A DNA stretch of 50,849 nucleotides from assembly GCF_028401955.1 (NCBI RefSeq), contig NZ_JAQOTJ010000024.1, forward strand, positions 1 to 50,849, in the 5' to 3' direction. Shown here piece after piece: positions 37,993 through 50,499 of the stretch. The notes under the pieces were generated by a model. It searched no databases. It saw only the letters and a list, made by a program, of their open reading frames with translations, and had not been told where the DNA came from. The first letter of the stretch is position 1; each line of letters begins with the position of its first letter. The translations under genes and the position numbers were made by a program. The stretch is from Bacillus sp. BP-3 (GTDB lineage: Bacteria; Bacillota; Bacilli; Bacillales; Bacillaceae_G).

Positions 37993-38016
37993 TAATATTA
38001 AGCATAAGCATTACAA

Positions 38017-38046
38017 TTGGATAGGAAAGTTTTTCTATGTTACTAT
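38017..38046 (+). promoter_or_regulatory. Possible sigma-A promoter of ftsH
   Basis: TTGGAT (38017-38022) and TACTAT (38041-38046) are 18 bases apart, in the 93-base gap before ftsH. Moderate consensus only. Confidence 0.4.
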
Positions 38047-38085
38047 TTACTATTATAGTTTGTATGCTGTGAGAGGAGGTTAGGG

Positions 38086-40005
38086 ATGAATCGGATCTTC
38101 CGTAATACCATCTTTTATTTACTTATATTTTTAGTGGTAATTGGTATCGTGAGCTATTTTAATGGTTCAACGCAAAAAACAACGCCAATTAGCTACAATA
38201 AATTCATTGCTAAACTTGAAAAGGGTGAGGTTCGTAATGTACAACTTCAACCGAAAAATGGTGTGTTTGAGGTAAAGGGACAACTGAGTACTGATAGTCA
38301 GGAAAAACAGTTTGTAACTTATGCACCTAACACTGAAGAATTACAAAAGAAAATTAATGACAAAGCACAAGGTACAGAAGTGAAATATCAACCAGCAGAA
38401 GAAACAAGTGCTTGGGTAACATTCTTCACTTCCATCATTCCTTTTGTAATTATCTTCATTTTATTCTTCTTCTTACTTAACCAAGCGCAAGGCGGCGGCA
38501 GCCGTGTTATGAACTTCGGTAAAAGTAAAGCGAAGTTATACAATGATGATAAGAAAAAGGTCCGTTTTAGAGATGTAGCTGGAGCGGATGAAGAAAAACA
38601 AGAACTGGTTGAGGTTGTAGAGTTCTTAAAAGACCCTCGTAAGTTTGCGGAGGTTGGTGCTCGTATTCCGAAGGGGGTTTTATTAGTTGGACCTCCAGGG
38701 ACAGGTAAAACATTACTTGCACGTGCCGTTGCAGGTGAGGCAGGCGTTCCATTCTTCTCTATTAGTGGTTCTGACTTTGTAGAGATGTTTGTCGGTGTCG
38801 GTGCTTCTCGTGTACGTGACTTATTCGAAAATGCAAAGAAAAACGCACCTTGTATCATTTTCATTGATGAAATTGATGCGGTAGGTCGTCAGCGTGGGGC
38901 AGGTCTTGGTGGTGGTCACGATGAGCGTGAGCAAACATTAAACCAATTGCTTGTAGAAATGGATGGTTTCGGAGCAAATGAAGGTATTATTATCATTGCT
39001 GCAACAAACCGACCTGATATTCTTGACCCAGCGTTATTACGTCCAGGGCGATTTGACCGTCAAATTACAGTGGATCGTCCAGATGTAAATGGTCGTGAGG
39101 CAGTGCTTAAAGTACATGCGCGCAATAAACCATTAGATGAAAATATTAATTTACGTGCTATTGCAACGCGTACACCAGGGTTCTCTGGTGCTGATCTTGA
39201 AAACTTATTAAATGAAGCAGCTCTTGTAGCAGCGAGACAGGATAAGAAGAAGATCGATATGAGCGATATTGATGAAGCAACGGATCGTGTTATTGCGGGT
39301 CCAGCTAAGAAAAGTCGTGTTATTTCTGAGAAAGAACGTAATATCGTTGCATTCCATGAGGCGGGACATACTGTAATTGGGGTAGTGCTTGATGAAGCGG
39401 ATATCGTTCATAAAGTAACGATTGTACCGCGAGGTCAAGCTGGTGGATATGCAGTAATGCTTCCAAAAGAAGATCGTTACTTCATGACAAAGCCAGAATT
39501 GCTTGATAAAATTACGGGTTTACTTGGTGGACGAGTGGCTGAAGAAATTGTATTTGGAGAAGTAAGTACAGGAGCTCATAATGACTTCCAACGTGCGACT
39601 GGAATAGCTAGACGTATGGTAACTGAGTTTGGTATGAGTGATAAGCTTGGACCAATGCAATTCGGTAGCTCACAAGGAGGTCAAGTATTCTTAGGAAGAG
39701 ACTTCCATTCTGAGCAAAACTATAGTGATGCAATTGCACATGAAATTGATATGGAAATGCAAAGCATTATGAAAGAATGTTATGCTCGTGCAAAACAACT
39801 TCTTACTGAAAACCGTGATAAACTTGATCTTATCGCAAAAACGTTACTTGAAGTGGAAACGTTAGATGCAGAGCAAATTAATCATTTATGTGAACACGGT
39901 ACATTACCGGAGCGTAAAACATCTTCTGAAAGTGATGTAAAGGTAAATATCACAATGAAAAAAGAAGATGAAGCGTCAGAAGATAAAGAAGAACCGAAGG
40001 AGTGA
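38086..40005 (+). CDS. ftsH: ATP-dependent zinc metalloprotease FtsH
   Basis: A 639-residue membrane AAA+ protease. Two membrane helices (about 6-26 and 110-132) flank an extracytoplasmic domain. The AAA domain has Walker A GPPGTGKT (202-209), Walker [10 protein letters not shown] and the second region of homology [19 protein letters not shown]. The protease zinc site HEAGH is at 424-428. It degrades membrane and regulatory proteins, including Spo0E in B. subtilis, and is needed for efficient sporulation. Strong RBS GAGAGGAGG. Acidic C-terminal tail. Confidence 0.98.
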   Translation: MNRIFRNTIFYLLIFLVVIGIVSYFNGSTQKTTPISYNKFIAKLEKGEVRNVQLQPKNGVFEVKGQLSTDSQEKQFVTYAPNTEELQKKINDKAQGTEVKYQPAEETSAWVTFFTSIIPFVIIFILFFFLLNQAQGGGSRVMNFGKSKAKLYNDDKKKVRFRDVAGADEEKQELVEVVEFLKDPRKFAEVGARIPKGVLLVGPPGTGKTLLARAVAGEAGVPFFSISGSDFVEMFVGVGASRVRDLFENAKKNAPCIIFIDEIDAVGRQRGAGLGGGHDEREQTLNQLLVEMDGFGANEGIIIIAATNRPDILDPALLRPGRFDRQITVDRPDVNGREAVLKVHARNKPLDENINLRAIATRTPGFSGADLENLLNEAALVAARQDKKKIDMSDIDEATDRVIAGPAKKSRVISEKERNIVAFHEAGHTVIGVVLDEADIVHKVTIVPRGQAGGYAVMLPKEDRYFMTKPELLDKITGLLGGRVAEEIVFGEVSTGAHNDFQRATGIARRMVTEFGMSDKLGPMQFGSSQGGQVFLGRDFHSEQNYSDAIAHEIDMEMQSIMKECYARAKQLLTENRDKLDLIAKTLLEVETLDAEQINHLCEHGTLPERKTSSESDVKVNITMKKEDEASEDKEEPKE

Positions 40006-40025
40006 CAATTGTCGCTCCTTTTTTC
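39997..40025 (+). terminator. Terminator at the end of ftsH
   Basis: AAGGAGTGAC pairs with GTCGCTCCTT (one G-U) across AATT, followed by TTTT. The left arm overlaps the last codons and stop of ftsH. Confidence 0.88.
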
Positions 40026-40096
40026 TTTGCGATATAACAGGGCTTAAACATTGAAAAAAGAAAATGGATTTTTGTAAAATGATGAGGATAGGAAAG

Positions 40097-40124
40097 CTGA
40101 ACATGTGTATAAATATGGTATGAT
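40097..40124 (+). promoter_or_regulatory. Possible extended -10 promoter of coaX
   Basis: TGGTATGAT (40116-40124) is an extended -10 (TGN plus TATGAT). CTGAAC 16 bases upstream is a weak -35. A repeat core begins at 40131, near the expected start point. Confidence 0.45.
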
Positions 40125-40130
40125 GAGGTT

Positions 40131-40155
40131 ATAAAGTGAAACTTCTAGCAGCGGG
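40131..40155 (+). repeat. Interspersed repeat core, copy d
   Basis: ATAAAGTGAAACTTCTAGCA then GCGGG, in the leader of coaX. The only copy placed ahead of a gene rather than at a stop codon on the same strand. Confidence 0.6.
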
Positions 40156-40210
40156 ATAAACTCTGTACATATTGCACAAATATACATTAAATAAGATAAG
40201 TGGTGAGAAT

Positions 40211-40999
40211 ATGATTTTTGTATTGGATGTAGGGAATACAAATGCGGTACTTGGTGTGTTTGAAAATGGTAAACTTCTTCAGCATTGGCGTATGGAAACA
40301 GATCGTCATAAAACGGAAGATGAATATGGAATGCTCGTAAAACAATTACTTGAACACGAAGGAATTGCTTTTCATGATATAAAAGGAATTATTATTTCGT
40401 CAGTTGTACCGCCTATTATGTTTGCTTTAGAGCGTATGTGTGAGAAGTATTTTAAAATTAAACCTCTTGTAGTTGGACCTGGAATTAAGACGGGTTTAAA
40501 TATTAAGTATGAAAATCCGCGTGAAGTGGGAGCCGATCGTATTGTAAATGCGGTAGCTGGTATTCAGTTATATGGAAGTCCTCTTATTATTGTCGACTTT
40601 GGGACGGCAACTACATATTGTTATATTAACGAGAATAAACATTACATGGGTGGGGTAATTACACCTGGGATTATGATTTCTGCAGAAGCATTATATAGTA
40701 GAGCAGCGAAATTACCGCGTATTGAAATTACAAGACCGAGTAGTATTATCGGAAAGAATACAGTAAGTGCAATGCAAGCTGGTATTTTATATGGTTATGT
40801 TGGACAAGTAGAAGGTATTGTAAAGCGAATGAAAGAAGAAGCTAAACAAGAGCCAACTGTTATTGCAACAGGTGGATTAGCAAAATTAATTGCAGAGGAA
40901 TCGAATGTTATCGATATTGTCGATCCATTTTTGACGCTTAAAGGTTTATATATGTTATATGAGCGTAATGCCAATCTACAACACGAGAAAGGTGAATAA
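40211..40999 (+). CDS. coaX: Type III pantothenate kinase
   Basis: A 262-residue ASKHA-fold kinase catalysing the first step of coenzyme A synthesis. N-terminal phosphate loop [23 protein letters not shown], and [14 protein letters not shown] are diagnostic of type III. In B. anthracis this type is the functional pantothenate kinase. ATG 40211 has GTGGTGAG 6 bases upstream; an upstream in-frame start at 40172 lacks an RBS. hslO follows 6 bases later. Confidence 0.96.
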   Translation: MIFVLDVGNTNAVLGVFENGKLLQHWRMETDRHKTEDEYGMLVKQLLEHEGIAFHDIKGIIISSVVPPIMFALERMCEKYFKIKPLVVGPGIKTGLNIKYENPREVGADRIVNAVAGIQLYGSPLIIVDFGTATTYCYINENKHYMGGVITPGIMISAEALYSRAAKLPRIEITRPSSIIGKNTVSAMQAGILYGYVGQVEGIVKRMKEEAKQEPTVIATGGLAKLIAEESNVIDIVDPFLTLKGLYMLYERNANLQHEKGE

Positions 41000-41005
41000 A
41001 CGAAA

Positions 41006-41881
41006 ATGAAAGATTATTTAGTAAAAGCGTTAGCGTTTAACGGAGAAGTTCGCGTTTATAGTGTACGTACAACAAATACGGTGAGCGAAGCACAAAGACG
41101 TCATGATACGTGGAGAACTGCTTCTGCAGCATTAGGGCGTTCTTTAACAGCGGGTACAATGATGGGGGCAATGCTTAAGGGGGATCAGAAACTTACGATT
41201 AAAGTAGAGGGTAATGGTCCCCTTGGTCCAATTTTAGTAGATGCACATGCGAATGGGGATGTACGTGGTTATGTAACGAACCCGCATGTTGATTTTGAAG
41301 CGACGGAACAAGGGAAACTGCGTGTATATCAAGCCGTAGGGACAGAAGGATTCTTAACAATTATTAAAGATATTGGTATGCGTGAGCCGTTTATTGGTCA
41401 AGTTCCACTTGTTTCAGGAGAGTTAGGAGAAGATTTTACGTATTATTTTGCCGTTTCTGAGCAAACACCTTCCTCTGTTGGTGTTGGAGTTCTTGTTAAT
41501 GGCGATGATAGTATTTTAGCTGCGGGTGGGTTTATTTTACAAATCATGCCTGATGCACAAGAAGAGACAATTTCGGTTCTTGAAGATCGTTTGCAAAAAA
41601 TCCCTCCTGTTTCTAAGCTTATTGAGCAAGGTTTAACTCCTGAAGAGTTGCTATATGAGTTGTTAGGAAAGGAAAATGTAAAAATTTTAGAGACAATGGA
41701 TGTACAATTTAATTGTACATGTTCTCGTGAGCGTATTGAAGGCGTATTAATAAGCTTAGGGAAAACTGAATTAACGCAAGTGCGTGATGAAGAAGAAGAG
41801 ACAGAAGTACATTGTCATTTTTGTAATGAACGATATAACTTTTCTAAAGAAGATATAACAAAATTAATAGAAACTTTGTAA
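41006..41881 (+). CDS. hslO: Redox-regulated chaperone Hsp33
   Basis: A 291-residue chaperone activated by oxidation and unfolding. The redox zinc site is complete: C237-T-C239 and C270-H-F-C273. The N-terminal substrate-binding domain begins [18 protein letters not shown]. It protects proteins from aggregation under oxidative stress. Overlapping function with the coaX-cysK neighbourhood is conserved in gene order with B. subtilis. RBS GAAAGGTGA. Ends at a large terminator hairpin. Confidence 0.96.
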   Translation: MKDYLVKALAFNGEVRVYSVRTTNTVSEAQRRHDTWRTASAALGRSLTAGTMMGAMLKGDQKLTIKVEGNGPLGPILVDAHANGDVRGYVTNPHVDFEATEQGKLRVYQAVGTEGFLTIIKDIGMREPFIGQVPLVSGELGEDFTYYFAVSEQTPSSVGVGVLVNGDDSILAAGGFILQIMPDAQEETISVLEDRLQKIPPVSKLIEQGLTPEELLYELLGKENVKILETMDVQFNCTCSRERIEGVLISLGKTELTQVRDEEEETEVHCHFCNERYNFSKEDITKLIETL

Positions 41882-41888
41882 GGAAGAA

Positions 41889-41945
41889 AAGGTTATTTGT
41901 CTATTTCAAATCATCTAAATAGATTGACAAATAACCTTCTTTTTG
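41889..41945 (+). terminator. Terminator after hslO
   Basis: A long stem (AAGGTTATTTGTC and GACAAATAACCTT) with an extra inner helix (TCTATTT, AAATAGA) is followed by CTTTTT. Confidence 0.88.
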
Positions 41946-41996
41946 ACAGAATGTACATAAATCCAATGAAAATACTTGGTGTTAGGAGTGACGGAG

Positions 41997-42920
41997 ATGC
42001 GAGTGGCACAGTCAATTTCAGAGTTAATCGGAAAAACGCCGATTGTGAAATTAAACCGCGTTGCAGAAGAAGGTAGTGCAGATATTTATTTGAAATTAGA
42101 GTTCATGAACCCTGGGAGTAGTGTAAAAGATCGTATTGCTTTAGCGATGATTGAAGTTGCTGAGAAACAAGGATTACTAAAAGAAGGCGATACGATTATT
42201 GAGCCAACAAGTGGAAACACAGGGATTGGTTTAGCGATGGTAGCGGCGGCAAAAGGGTATAAGGCAATTTTAGTTATGCCGGAAACGATGAGCATTGAAC
42301 GTCGCAATTTATTGCGTGCTTATGGAGCGGAGTTAGTGTTAACGCCAGGATCAGAAGGGATGGGCGGGGCAATTCGTAAGGCAACAGAGTTATCGAAAGA
42401 ACATGGATACTTTATGCCTCAACAGTTCCAAAATGAAGCAAATCCAGAAATTCATCGTTTAACTACGGGTCCGGAAATTGTCGAGCAGATGGGCGATCAA
42501 TTAGATGCATTCATTTCAGGTGTTGGTACAGGTGGAACAATCACGGGTGTTGGTGAGATATTAAAAGAGACGTATGAAGATATTAAAATTTATGCCGTAG
42601 AGCCTGCTGATTCTCCGGTATTATCGGGTGGAAAACCAGGTCCTCATAAAATTCAAGGTATCGGTGCTGGATTTGTTCCTGGAACATTAGATACAGATGT
42701 ATATGATGAAGTTATTCAAGTAAAGGCAGAACAAGCATTTGAATATGCAAGAAGAATAGCGCGTGAAGAAGGAGTTTTAGTTGGTATTTCATCTGGAGCA
42801 GCTATTTATGCGGCGACAGAAGTTGCAAAAAAACTTGGAAAAGACAAAAAAGTACTTGTCATTATTCCAAGTAATGGTGAGCGTTATTTAAGTACACCAC
42901 TTTATCAGTTTGAGTCATAA
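41997..42920 (+). CDS. cysK: Cysteine synthase A
   Basis: A 307-residue PLP enzyme making cysteine from O-acetylserine and sulfide. PLP lysine K44 in [11 protein letters not shown], substrate loop PTSGNTG, phosphate loop [13 protein letters not shown] 41997 has AGGAG about 8 bases upstream; the longer TTG start at 41976 puts that RBS inside the gene. In B. subtilis CysK also acts with CymR in sulfur control. Flanked by terminators on both sides, so monocistronic. Confidence 0.96.
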   Translation: MRVAQSISELIGKTPIVKLNRVAEEGSADIYLKLEFMNPGSSVKDRIALAMIEVAEKQGLLKEGDTIIEPTSGNTGIGLAMVAAAKGYKAILVMPETMSIERRNLLRAYGAELVLTPGSEGMGGAIRKATELSKEHGYFMPQQFQNEANPEIHRLTTGPEIVEQMGDQLDAFISGVGTGGTITGVGEILKETYEDIKIYAVEPADSPVLSGGKPGPHKIQGIGAGFVPGTLDTDVYDEVIQVKAEQAFEYARRIAREEGVLVGISSGAAIYAATEVAKKLGKDKKVLVIIPSNGERYLSTPLYQFES

Positions 42921-42933
42921 GTTTTAATGTATG

Positions 42934-42967
42934 GAAAGCATTCCTCAAAAAAGGGATGCTTTTTCTT
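42934..42967 (+). terminator. Terminator after cysK
   Basis: AAAGCATTCC pairs with GGGATGCTTT (one mismatch) across TCAAAAAA, followed by TTTCTTTTTT. Confidence 0.85.
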
Positions 42968-43112
42968 TTTTCGTTTGAAAATAGGAAAAGAGTGAACGAC
43001 TAGAAAACTTCATGTAAAATAAGTGTTAGTTGAATCAAATCGGGTTTCTGTGGACGGTTCAATGTTTTTTAATCGATCGTTAGAACAGGATAAAATAAGA
43101 CGAGGTGTTTAT

Positions 43113-44510
43113 ATGCAGCGACGAAAATCTTTAGCTATTTCAGTTCCATATCAGTTAGACTTTTTTAAACAGTATAAGTTCCTTTCGCAAAATAAACCTC
43201 ATCATATCATTTTAGAAAGTGGCCGCGGGGGACGTTATAGTATTGTTGGACTTGATCCTGTAGCGATTGTTCGTGGGAAAGATGAAACACTACATATATG
43301 GGAAAATGGAAAGGAAACAATAGAAAAGGGAAATCCATTGCACCTAATGCAACAGTATATGGAACGATGGAAAACGGAACATAATGATGCATATCCGCCG
43401 TTTCAAGGTGGTGCAATTGGTTATTTCAGTTATGATTGTATCCGTTATATTGAGAAAATACCTTCTCTTGCAGAAGATGATGTAAATGTACCAGATATAT
43501 TTTTCTTATTGTTTGATGATGTATTTGTTTATGATCAGAAAGAACAGGTGTTATGGATTATTACGCATTATACAAATGACGAGGAGCAAGCGAAGCAACA
43601 CTTAAATGAATTAAAAGAGCTTTGGTTACAAGATTTGCCGAAAGTGACAATGCAATTTATTCGACCTGAAACGAATAAAGGGGCGGTTTCCTTTACAGAA
43701 GCAGGGTTTGTTGAAGCTGTTGGGCGAATTCAGGATTATATTAGCGCAGGAGATGTATTTCAAGTGAATTTGTCTACAAGACAAGAAAAAACATTGCAAA
43801 CGCATCCGTTGGAAATTTATACGAAGCTTCGTGAAATTAATCCTTCTCCATACATGGGCTATTTAGAACTTGGGGATCTTCAAATTGTAAGTGCTTCACC
43901 AGAGCTATTAATTAAAAAGCAAGGTAATGAAGTAAGTACACGTCCGATTGCGGGGACACGCTCTCGAGGGGAAGATGAACAAGAAGATCAAAAGCTTGCA
44001 AAAGAGCTAATTGAAAATGAAAAAGAGCGTGCAGAACACGTTATGCTTGTTGATTTAGAGAGAAATGATTTAGGGCGTGTTTGTGAGTATGGGACAGTAG
44101 AAGTAGATGAATTTATGGTAATTGAAAAATATTCCCACGTTATGCATATCGTTTCAAATGTACGCGGGGAATTACAGCAAGGAAAAGGTGCTTTTGATGG
44201 TGTAAAGGCTGTATTTCCGGGTGGGACGATTACCGGAGCGCCAAAAATTCGGACCATGGAAATCATTGAAGAGTTAGAACCAGTTCGCCGTGGTATTTAT
44301 ACTGGGTCAATTGGTTGGATTGGCTATTCAGGAGATATGGAATTAAATATTGTCATTCGTACGTTACTTGCGAAAGATGGACAAGCGTATGTACAGGCGG
44401 GGGCAGGAATTGTTATTGATTCTAATCCGAAAAATGAGTATAAAGAGTCTTTAAAGAAAGCAATAGCATTATGGCGTGCAAAAGAAAGTAGCGAAGAAAC
44501 GGTTAGGTGA
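43113..44510 (+). CDS. pabB: Aminodeoxychorismate synthase component I
   Basis: A 465-residue chorismate-utilising enzyme that makes 4-amino-4-deoxychorismate for folate. The C-terminal chorismate-binding domain holds [21 protein letters not shown] and [23 protein letters not shown] 43113 has GAGGTG 5 bases upstream and gives the family N-terminus MQRRKSLA; the earlier in-frame start at 43023 lacks an RBS. First gene of a tightly packed folate operon pabB-pabA-pabC-folP-folB-folK. Confidence 0.96.
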   Translation: MQRRKSLAISVPYQLDFFKQYKFLSQNKPHHIILESGRGGRYSIVGLDPVAIVRGKDETLHIWENGKETIEKGNPLHLMQQYMERWKTEHNDAYPPFQGGAIGYFSYDCIRYIEKIPSLAEDDVNVPDIFFLLFDDVFVYDQKEQVLWIITHYTNDEEQAKQHLNELKELWLQDLPKVTMQFIRPETNKGAVSFTEAGFVEAVGRIQDYISAGDVFQVNLSTRQEKTLQTHPLEIYTKLREINPSPYMGYLELGDLQIVSASPELLIKKQGNEVSTRPIAGTRSRGEDEQEDQKLAKELIENEKERAEHVMLVDLERNDLGRVCEYGTVEVDEFMVIEKYSHVMHIVSNVRGELQQGKGAFDGVKAVFPGGTITGAPKIRTMEIIEELEPVRRGIYTGSIGWIGYSGDMELNIVIRTLLAKDGQAYVQAGAGIVIDSNPKNEYKESLKKAIALWRAKESSEETVR

Positions 44511-44515
44511 GAGAA

Positions 44516-45103
44516 ATGATATTAATGATTGATAATTATGATTCCTTTACGTTTAATTTAGTGCAATTTCTTGGAGAATTAGGACAAGAACTTATCGTCA
44601 AACGTAACGATGAAATTACAATTGAAGATATTGAACAGATGCACCCTGATTTCTTAATGATTTCTCCAGGGCCGTGTAGTCCGAATGAGGCGGGGATTAG
44701 TATGGATGTGATTCGTCATTTTGCAGGGAAGATTCCGATTTTTGGCGTTTGTTTAGGGCATCAATCTATCGCTCAAGTATTTGGAGGGGATGTTGTTCGT
44801 GCGGAGCGTTTGATGCATGGGAAAACGTCCTTAATGCATCATGATGAGAAAACAATCTTTGGTGATATTCCAAATCCATTTACAGCAACGCGTTACCATT
44901 CTTTAATTGTAAAAAAAGAAACATTACCAGAGTGCTTGGAAGTAACATCTTGGACAGAGGAAGGAGAAATTATGGCGCTTCGTCATAAAACATTACCGAT
45001 TGAAGGTGTACAATTCCATCCAGAATCTATTATGACTTCCCATGGTAAAGAATTGTTGCAAAATTTCATCCGTCATTACAGCCGGAGTACTTCTGTATGT
45101 TAA
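44516..45103 (+). CDS. pabA: Aminodeoxychorismate synthase glutamine amidotransferase subunit
   Basis: A 195-residue class I glutamine amidotransferase. Catalytic Cys79 in [14 protein letters not shown], and the HPE triad residues in [12 protein letters not shown]. It delivers ammonia to PabB; in B. subtilis the same subunit also serves anthranilate synthase in tryptophan synthesis, and the sequence is close to that protein. ATG 44516 follows AGGTGAG; GTG 44507 would leave no RBS. Overlaps pabC by 7 bases. Confidence 0.97.
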   Translation: MILMIDNYDSFTFNLVQFLGELGQELIVKRNDEITIEDIEQMHPDFLMISPGPCSPNEAGISMDVIRHFAGKIPIFGVCLGHQSIAQVFGGDVVRAERLMHGKTSLMHHDEKTIFGDIPNPFTATRYHSLIVKKETLPECLEVTSWTEEGEIMALRHKTLPIEGVQFHPESIMTSHGKELLQNFIRHYSRSTSVC

Positions 45104-45969
45104 TTTATGTGAACGGTTCATTTGTAGAGGCGAGTGAAGCTAAAATTTCTCCTTATGATCATGGATATTTATATGGCCTTGGTGTATTTGAAACGTTCCG
45201 TATTTACAACGGGCACCCCTTCTTATTAGATGATCATTATGAACGGCTTATGACCGCTCTTTCGTCATTACATATTGTGTGGAAAATGACAAAAGAAGAT
45301 GTGAAAAGCATATTAAAAGAATTAATGGTAAGAAATCATTTGCAAAATGCGTATGTTCGTTTTAACGTGTCTGCAGGTAGCGGGGAGATTGGCTTGCAGA
45401 CAGATATGTATGAAGAGCCTTCTGTTATTGTTTTTATAAAACCTTTATCGGCTCCTGGTGATGTAGTAGAAAAGGAAGGAGTCATTTTAAGACAAACACG
45501 CAATACGCCAGAAGGGGAATTTCGTTTAAAGTCACATCATTATTTAAATAATATTTTGGGAAAACGTGAGATTGGGAATGCAACTTCAAAAGAAGGGATT
45601 TTTCTTACAGAAGAAGGGTATATTGCGGAAGGGATTGTTTCGAACCTTTTTTTTGTGAAAAATGACATATTGTATACACCATCGCTACAGACTGGCATTT
45701 TAAATGGGATTACTCGTGCTTTCATATTAGTAGCCGCTAAAATATTGGGGCTCAAGGTAAGAGAAGGATTATTCTTACAAGAAGAGTTACTTACAGCTGA
45801 TGAGGTGTTTGTAACAAATTCCATTCAGGAAATTGTCCCGATTTGGTGCATTGGAGAAGTGCATTTCCCGGGTAAAGAAGGATTGGTTACAACTAAGCTT
45901 TTGTGTGTATATGAAACGTATCGTGAAAAGCTTTGGAGTAGAAATGAATTGTTAAAAGGAGATGTCTAA
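45097..45969 (+). CDS. pabC: Aminodeoxychorismate lyase
   Basis: A 290-residue fold-type IV PLP enzyme releasing 4-aminobenzoate and pyruvate. The PLP lysine is probably K145 in [11 protein letters not shown], and the entry motif is [18 protein letters not shown]. Branched-chain or D-amino acid aminotransferases share the fold; the position in the folate operon decides the call. Overlaps pabA and is close to folP. Confidence 0.93.
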   Translation: MLIYVNGSFVEASEAKISPYDHGYLYGLGVFETFRIYNGHPFLLDDHYERLMTALSSLHIVWKMTKEDVKSILKELMVRNHLQNAYVRFNVSAGSGEIGLQTDMYEEPSVIVFIKPLSAPGDVVEKEGVILRQTRNTPEGEFRLKSHHYLNNILGKREIGNATSKEGIFLTEEGYIAEGIVSNLFFVKNDILYTPSLQTGILNGITRAFILVAAKILGLKVREGLFLQEELLTADEVFVTNSIQEIVPIWCIGEVHFPGKEGLVTTKLLCVYETYREKLWSRNELLKGDV

Positions 45970-45970
45970 C

Positions 45971-46777
45971 ATGCGGTGCGGTGAATATACATTGAACTTA
46001 AATGAAAAGACGTTCATTATGGGTATTTTGAATGCTACACCTGATTCTTTTTCAGATGGCGGTAATTATAATGAAGTTGGAGCAGCTGTCTGCCGTGCGA
46101 AAGAGATGGTAATGAACGGTGCGCATATTATTGATATTGGTGGAGAGTCTACTCGACCTGGTTTTGCTAAGGTGTCAGAAGAAGAAGAAGTGCAACGTGT
46201 TGTACCAATCATTCAAGCTGTATCACAAGCGGTAGATGTTCCTATATCTATCGATACGTACAAAGCGGAGGTTGCCAAACGAGCTATTGAAGCTGGTGCA
46301 CATATTATTAATGATGTTTGGGGAGCGAAAGCAGAACCAGACATTGCGAAAGTGGCGGCGCATTATAATGTACCAATTATTTTAATGCATAACCGCGAGA
46401 ATACAAATTATCGAAATCTGATGGCGGATTTGATTGCTGATTTGTATGAGAGTATTACAATTGCGAAACGTGCAGGTGTAAGTGATGAGAATATTATTTT
46501 AGATCCAGGTATAGGATTTGCGAAAACATTTGAGCAAAATTTAGAAGTAATGCGAAATCTAGAGCAGTTGAAAGTATTAGGATATCCACTTCTTCTTGGA
46601 ACCTCTCGAAAATCATTTATTGGTCATGCGTTAGATTTGCCAGTAGAAGAACGCTTAGAAGGAACTGGTGCAACGGTTTGTCTTGGCATTCAAAAAGGCT
46701 GTGAAATTGTACGTGTTCATGATGTGAAAGAGATGTCCCGCATGGCGAAGATGATGGACGCTATGTTAAGGGGGTAA
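45971..46777 (+). CDS. folP: Dihydropteroate synthase
   Basis: A 268-residue TIM-barrel enzyme joining 4-aminobenzoate to the pterin pyrophosphate; it is the sulfonamide target. Signatures GILNATPDSFSDGG and DIGGESTRPG are intact, with GTSRKSFIG near the C-terminus. ATG 45971 has AAAGGAG 9 bases upstream; ATG 45962 abuts that RBS. Called sul in B. subtilis. Confidence 0.96.
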   Translation: MRCGEYTLNLNEKTFIMGILNATPDSFSDGGNYNEVGAAVCRAKEMVMNGAHIIDIGGESTRPGFAKVSEEEEVQRVVPIIQAVSQAVDVPISIDTYKAEVAKRAIEAGAHIINDVWGAKAEPDIAKVAAHYNVPIILMHNRENTNYRNLMADLIADLYESITIAKRAGVSDENIILDPGIGFAKTFEQNLEVMRNLEQLKVLGYPLLLGTSRKSFIGHALDLPVEERLEGTGATVCLGIQKGCEIVRVHDVKEMSRMAKMMDAMLRG

Positions 46778-46782
46778 AGGGT

Positions 46783-47145
46783 TTGGATAAAATTTTTGTT
46801 CATGATATGGAGTTCTACGGTTACCATGGTGTATTTCCTGAAGAAAATAAATTAGGGCAGCGTTTTAAAGTAGACTTAACTGTAGAATTAGATTTGAAGA
46901 GAGCTGGAATGAGCGATGACTTAGAGCATTCCGTAAATTATGGAGAGTTATATGAGCTATGTAGATGTGTGGTAGAAGAGAAAACGTATAAACTTGTGGA
47001 AAGTATTGCGGAAAATATTGCGGCGGATATATTAGAACGGTACGATTGTATTATGAATTGTATTGTAAAAGTTATTAAACCAGATCCGCCAATTCCAGGA
47101 CATTATCGTGCGGTGGCGGTGGAGATTGAGAGAGGGCGCTCATGA
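46783..47145 (+). CDS. folB: Dihydroneopterin aldolase
   Basis: A 120-residue aldolase of the tunnelling fold, cleaving dihydroneopterin to the hydroxymethyl pterin. Conserved MEFYGYHGVFPEENKLGQRF and the VNYGELYEL block, with IKPDPPIPGHYRAVAVEIER at the end. TTG 46783 is the start giving the family N-terminus, with AAGGG upstream. Overlaps folK by 4 bases. Confidence 0.94.
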   Translation: MDKIFVHDMEFYGYHGVFPEENKLGQRFKVDLTVELDLKRAGMSDDLEHSVNYGELYELCRCVVEEKTYKLVESIAENIAADILERYDCIMNCIVKVIKPDPPIPGHYRAVAVEIERGRS

Positions 47146-47657
47146 ATAATGTAGTTTATATTGCTTTAGGTTCGAATATGGGTGAGCGCTATATGTATTT
47201 ATCACAAGCTATAGAGCTGTTGGGTGCACATCCAGCTATTGAAATTGAGGATGTATCATCTGTTTATGAAACAGATCCGGTTGGGTTTACAGAACAAGAC
47301 TGTTTTTTAAATTTAGTTATAAAAATTTCTACCAATTTATTGCCTCAAGAATTATTGATGGTGACACAAAAGGTGGAGAATGAGCTAGGAAGAAAAAGGG
47401 AAATCAAATGGGGACCTCGTACCATTGACCTTGACATTTTGCTCTATAATCACGAAAATATTGAAGCAGAGAATCTTGTTGTTCCGCATCCGCGGATGTT
47501 TGAAAGAGCTTTTGTTATCGTTCCGTTGATGGAGATTAATCAAGAAATTAACCGAAACATTTCATGTTCACAAGTAGAAGAAATGAAAAGGCGAGAGGGA
47601 GTAACGGTATGGAAGCAGAGAAATGGGGAAGACGCATTCGCGCTTTTCGTAAATTAA
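47142..47657 (+). CDS. folK: HPPK, hydroxymethyldihydropterin pyrophosphokinase
   Basis: A 171-residue kinase transferring pyrophosphate to 6-hydroxymethyl-dihydropterin. Motifs ALGSNMGERYMYL, GPRTIDLDILLY and VPHPRMFERAFVIVPL are all present. ATG overlaps the folB stop. Its 3' end overlaps the start of yazB by about 49 bases, an arrangement also known from B. subtilis. Confidence 0.96.
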   Translation: MNNVVYIALGSNMGERYMYLSQAIELLGAHPAIEIEDVSSVYETDPVGFTEQDCFLNLVIKISTNLLPQELLMVTQKVENELGRKREIKWGPRTIDLDILLYNHENIEAENLVVPHPRMFERAFVIVPLMEINQEINRNISCSQVEEMKRREGVTVWKQRNGEDAFALFVN

Positions 47658-47812
47658 AAGGCTATACACAAGAAGGATTTGCGAAAGAGTTAGGAGTATC
47701 TGTATCGGTTTTAGGTGAAGTAGAGAGAGGGAATCGAGTTCCGTCTCGGGATTTTGTTGCAGAGGTTGCAAAGACGTTAAACGTTTCAATAGAAGAATTA
47801 ATGCCGAAGTAG
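47609..47812 (+). CDS. yazB: Small helix-turn-helix (Xre-type) protein YazB
   Basis: A 67-residue Cro/C1-type HTH protein; the HTH covers about residues 7-62 (IRAFRKLKGYTQEGFAKELG, SVSVLGEVERGNRVPSRDF). ATG 47609 has GAGAGGGAG upstream; a longer in-frame start lies inside folK with no RBS. Target and role unknown. Being embedded in a folate-dusB transcript, it may be co-translated with folK; regulation of this operon would be speculation. Confidence 0.88.
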   Translation: MEAEKWGRRIRAFRKLKGYTQEGFAKELGVSVSVLGEVERGNRVPSRDFVAEVAKTLNVSIEELMPK

Positions 47813-47835
47813 GGATAATAACGGGAGGCAATAAA

Positions 47836-48834
47836 GTGTTAAAGATTGCAAACATTGAAATGAAAAATCCGGTTGTACTAGCGCCGATGGCGGGGGTGTG
47901 TAACTCTGCATTCCGCTTAACGGTAAAAGAATTTGGTGCAGGATTAGTATGTGCGGAAATGGTAAGTGATAAGGCGATTTTATTTAACAATCAAAAAACG
48001 TTAGATATGCTATATATTGATGAGAGAGAAAAGCCATTAAGTCTACAAATTTTCGGTGGGGAAAAAGAAACGCTTGTAGAAGCTGCAAAATATGTAGATA
48101 AAAATACAACGGCGGATATTATCGATATTAATATGGGATGTCCAGTGCCGAAGATCACAAAATGTGATGCAGGGGCAAAGTGGCTACTTGATCCGAGTAA
48201 AGTGTACGAAATGGTAGCAGGGGTAGTAGATGCAGTTGAGAAGCCGGTGACGGTAAAAATGCGTATCGGCTGGGATGAAGATCACATTTTTGCAATTGAA
48301 AATGCTCAGGCAGTTGAACGTGCAGGCGGCCAGGCGGTTGCTGTTCATGGTCGTACTCGTGTTCAGATGTATGAAGGGAAAGCGGATTGGAATATTATTA
48401 AGCAAGTAAAACAAGCTGTTAATATTCCTGTTATCGGAAATGGTGATGTAGAAACGCCACAAGATGCGAAGCGTATGTTAGATGAAATTGGTGTAGATGG
48501 TGTAATGATTGGGCGTGCAGCGCTTGGTGATCCATGGATGATTTACCGTACAGTGAAATATTTAGAGACTGGTGAATTAATGCCAGAGCCATCTGTACGC
48601 GAAAAAATGGACGTATGTATGCTGCATTTAGATCGTCTTATTGATTTGAAAAATGAAGACATCGCAGTTCGAGAAATGCGTAAACATGCAGCGTGGTACT
48701 TAAAAGGTGTTAGCGGTAATGCGAGAGTGCGCAATGGAATTAACGGTTGTAATACACGTGCCGATCTTGCTTCTTTATTGACAGCGTTCGTAGAAGAAGT
48801 AGAAGCGAAACAAAAATCTATTCAAGTTGGATAA
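47836..48834 (+). CDS. dusB: tRNA-dihydrouridine synthase DusB
   Basis: A 332-residue flavoenzyme that reduces uridine to dihydrouridine in tRNA. FMN-binding TIM barrel with LAPMAGVCNSAFR, catalytic cysteine in DINMGCPVPKI, and VHGRTRVQMYEG. GTG 47836 follows GGGAGG. Known as yacF in B. subtilis, downstream of yazB. E. coli dusB heads the fis operon; no fis exists here. Confidence 0.95.
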   Translation: MLKIANIEMKNPVVLAPMAGVCNSAFRLTVKEFGAGLVCAEMVSDKAILFNNQKTLDMLYIDEREKPLSLQIFGGEKETLVEAAKYVDKNTTADIIDINMGCPVPKITKCDAGAKWLLDPSKVYEMVAGVVDAVEKPVTVKMRIGWDEDHIFAIENAQAVERAGGQAVAVHGRTRVQMYEGKADWNIIKQVKQAVNIPVIGNGDVETPQDAKRMLDEIGVDGVMIGRAALGDPWMIYRTVKYLETGELMPEPSVREKMDVCMLHLDRLIDLKNEDIAVREMRKHAAWYLKGVSGNARVRNGINGCNTRADLASLLTAFVEEVEAKQKSIQVG

Positions 48835-48902
48835 TGGCAAGTGATAGAAGGAGTGTTTGACATTCCTGTTGTTACTACCTATAATTACGTCTAAGAAATA
48901 AG

Positions 48903-48932
48903 AACTGCCAGCGCGTTGCTGGCAGTTTTTCT
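48903..48932 (+). terminator. Terminator after dusB
   Basis: A perfect 10-bp stem AACTGCCAGC/GCTGGCAGTT with a 5-base loop and following T run. Confidence 0.94.
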
Positions 48933-48978
48933 AGTTGGATAGAAAATGATATACTATATATATTGTAAATTTTAATAG

Positions 48979-50499
<1,521 letters not shown>

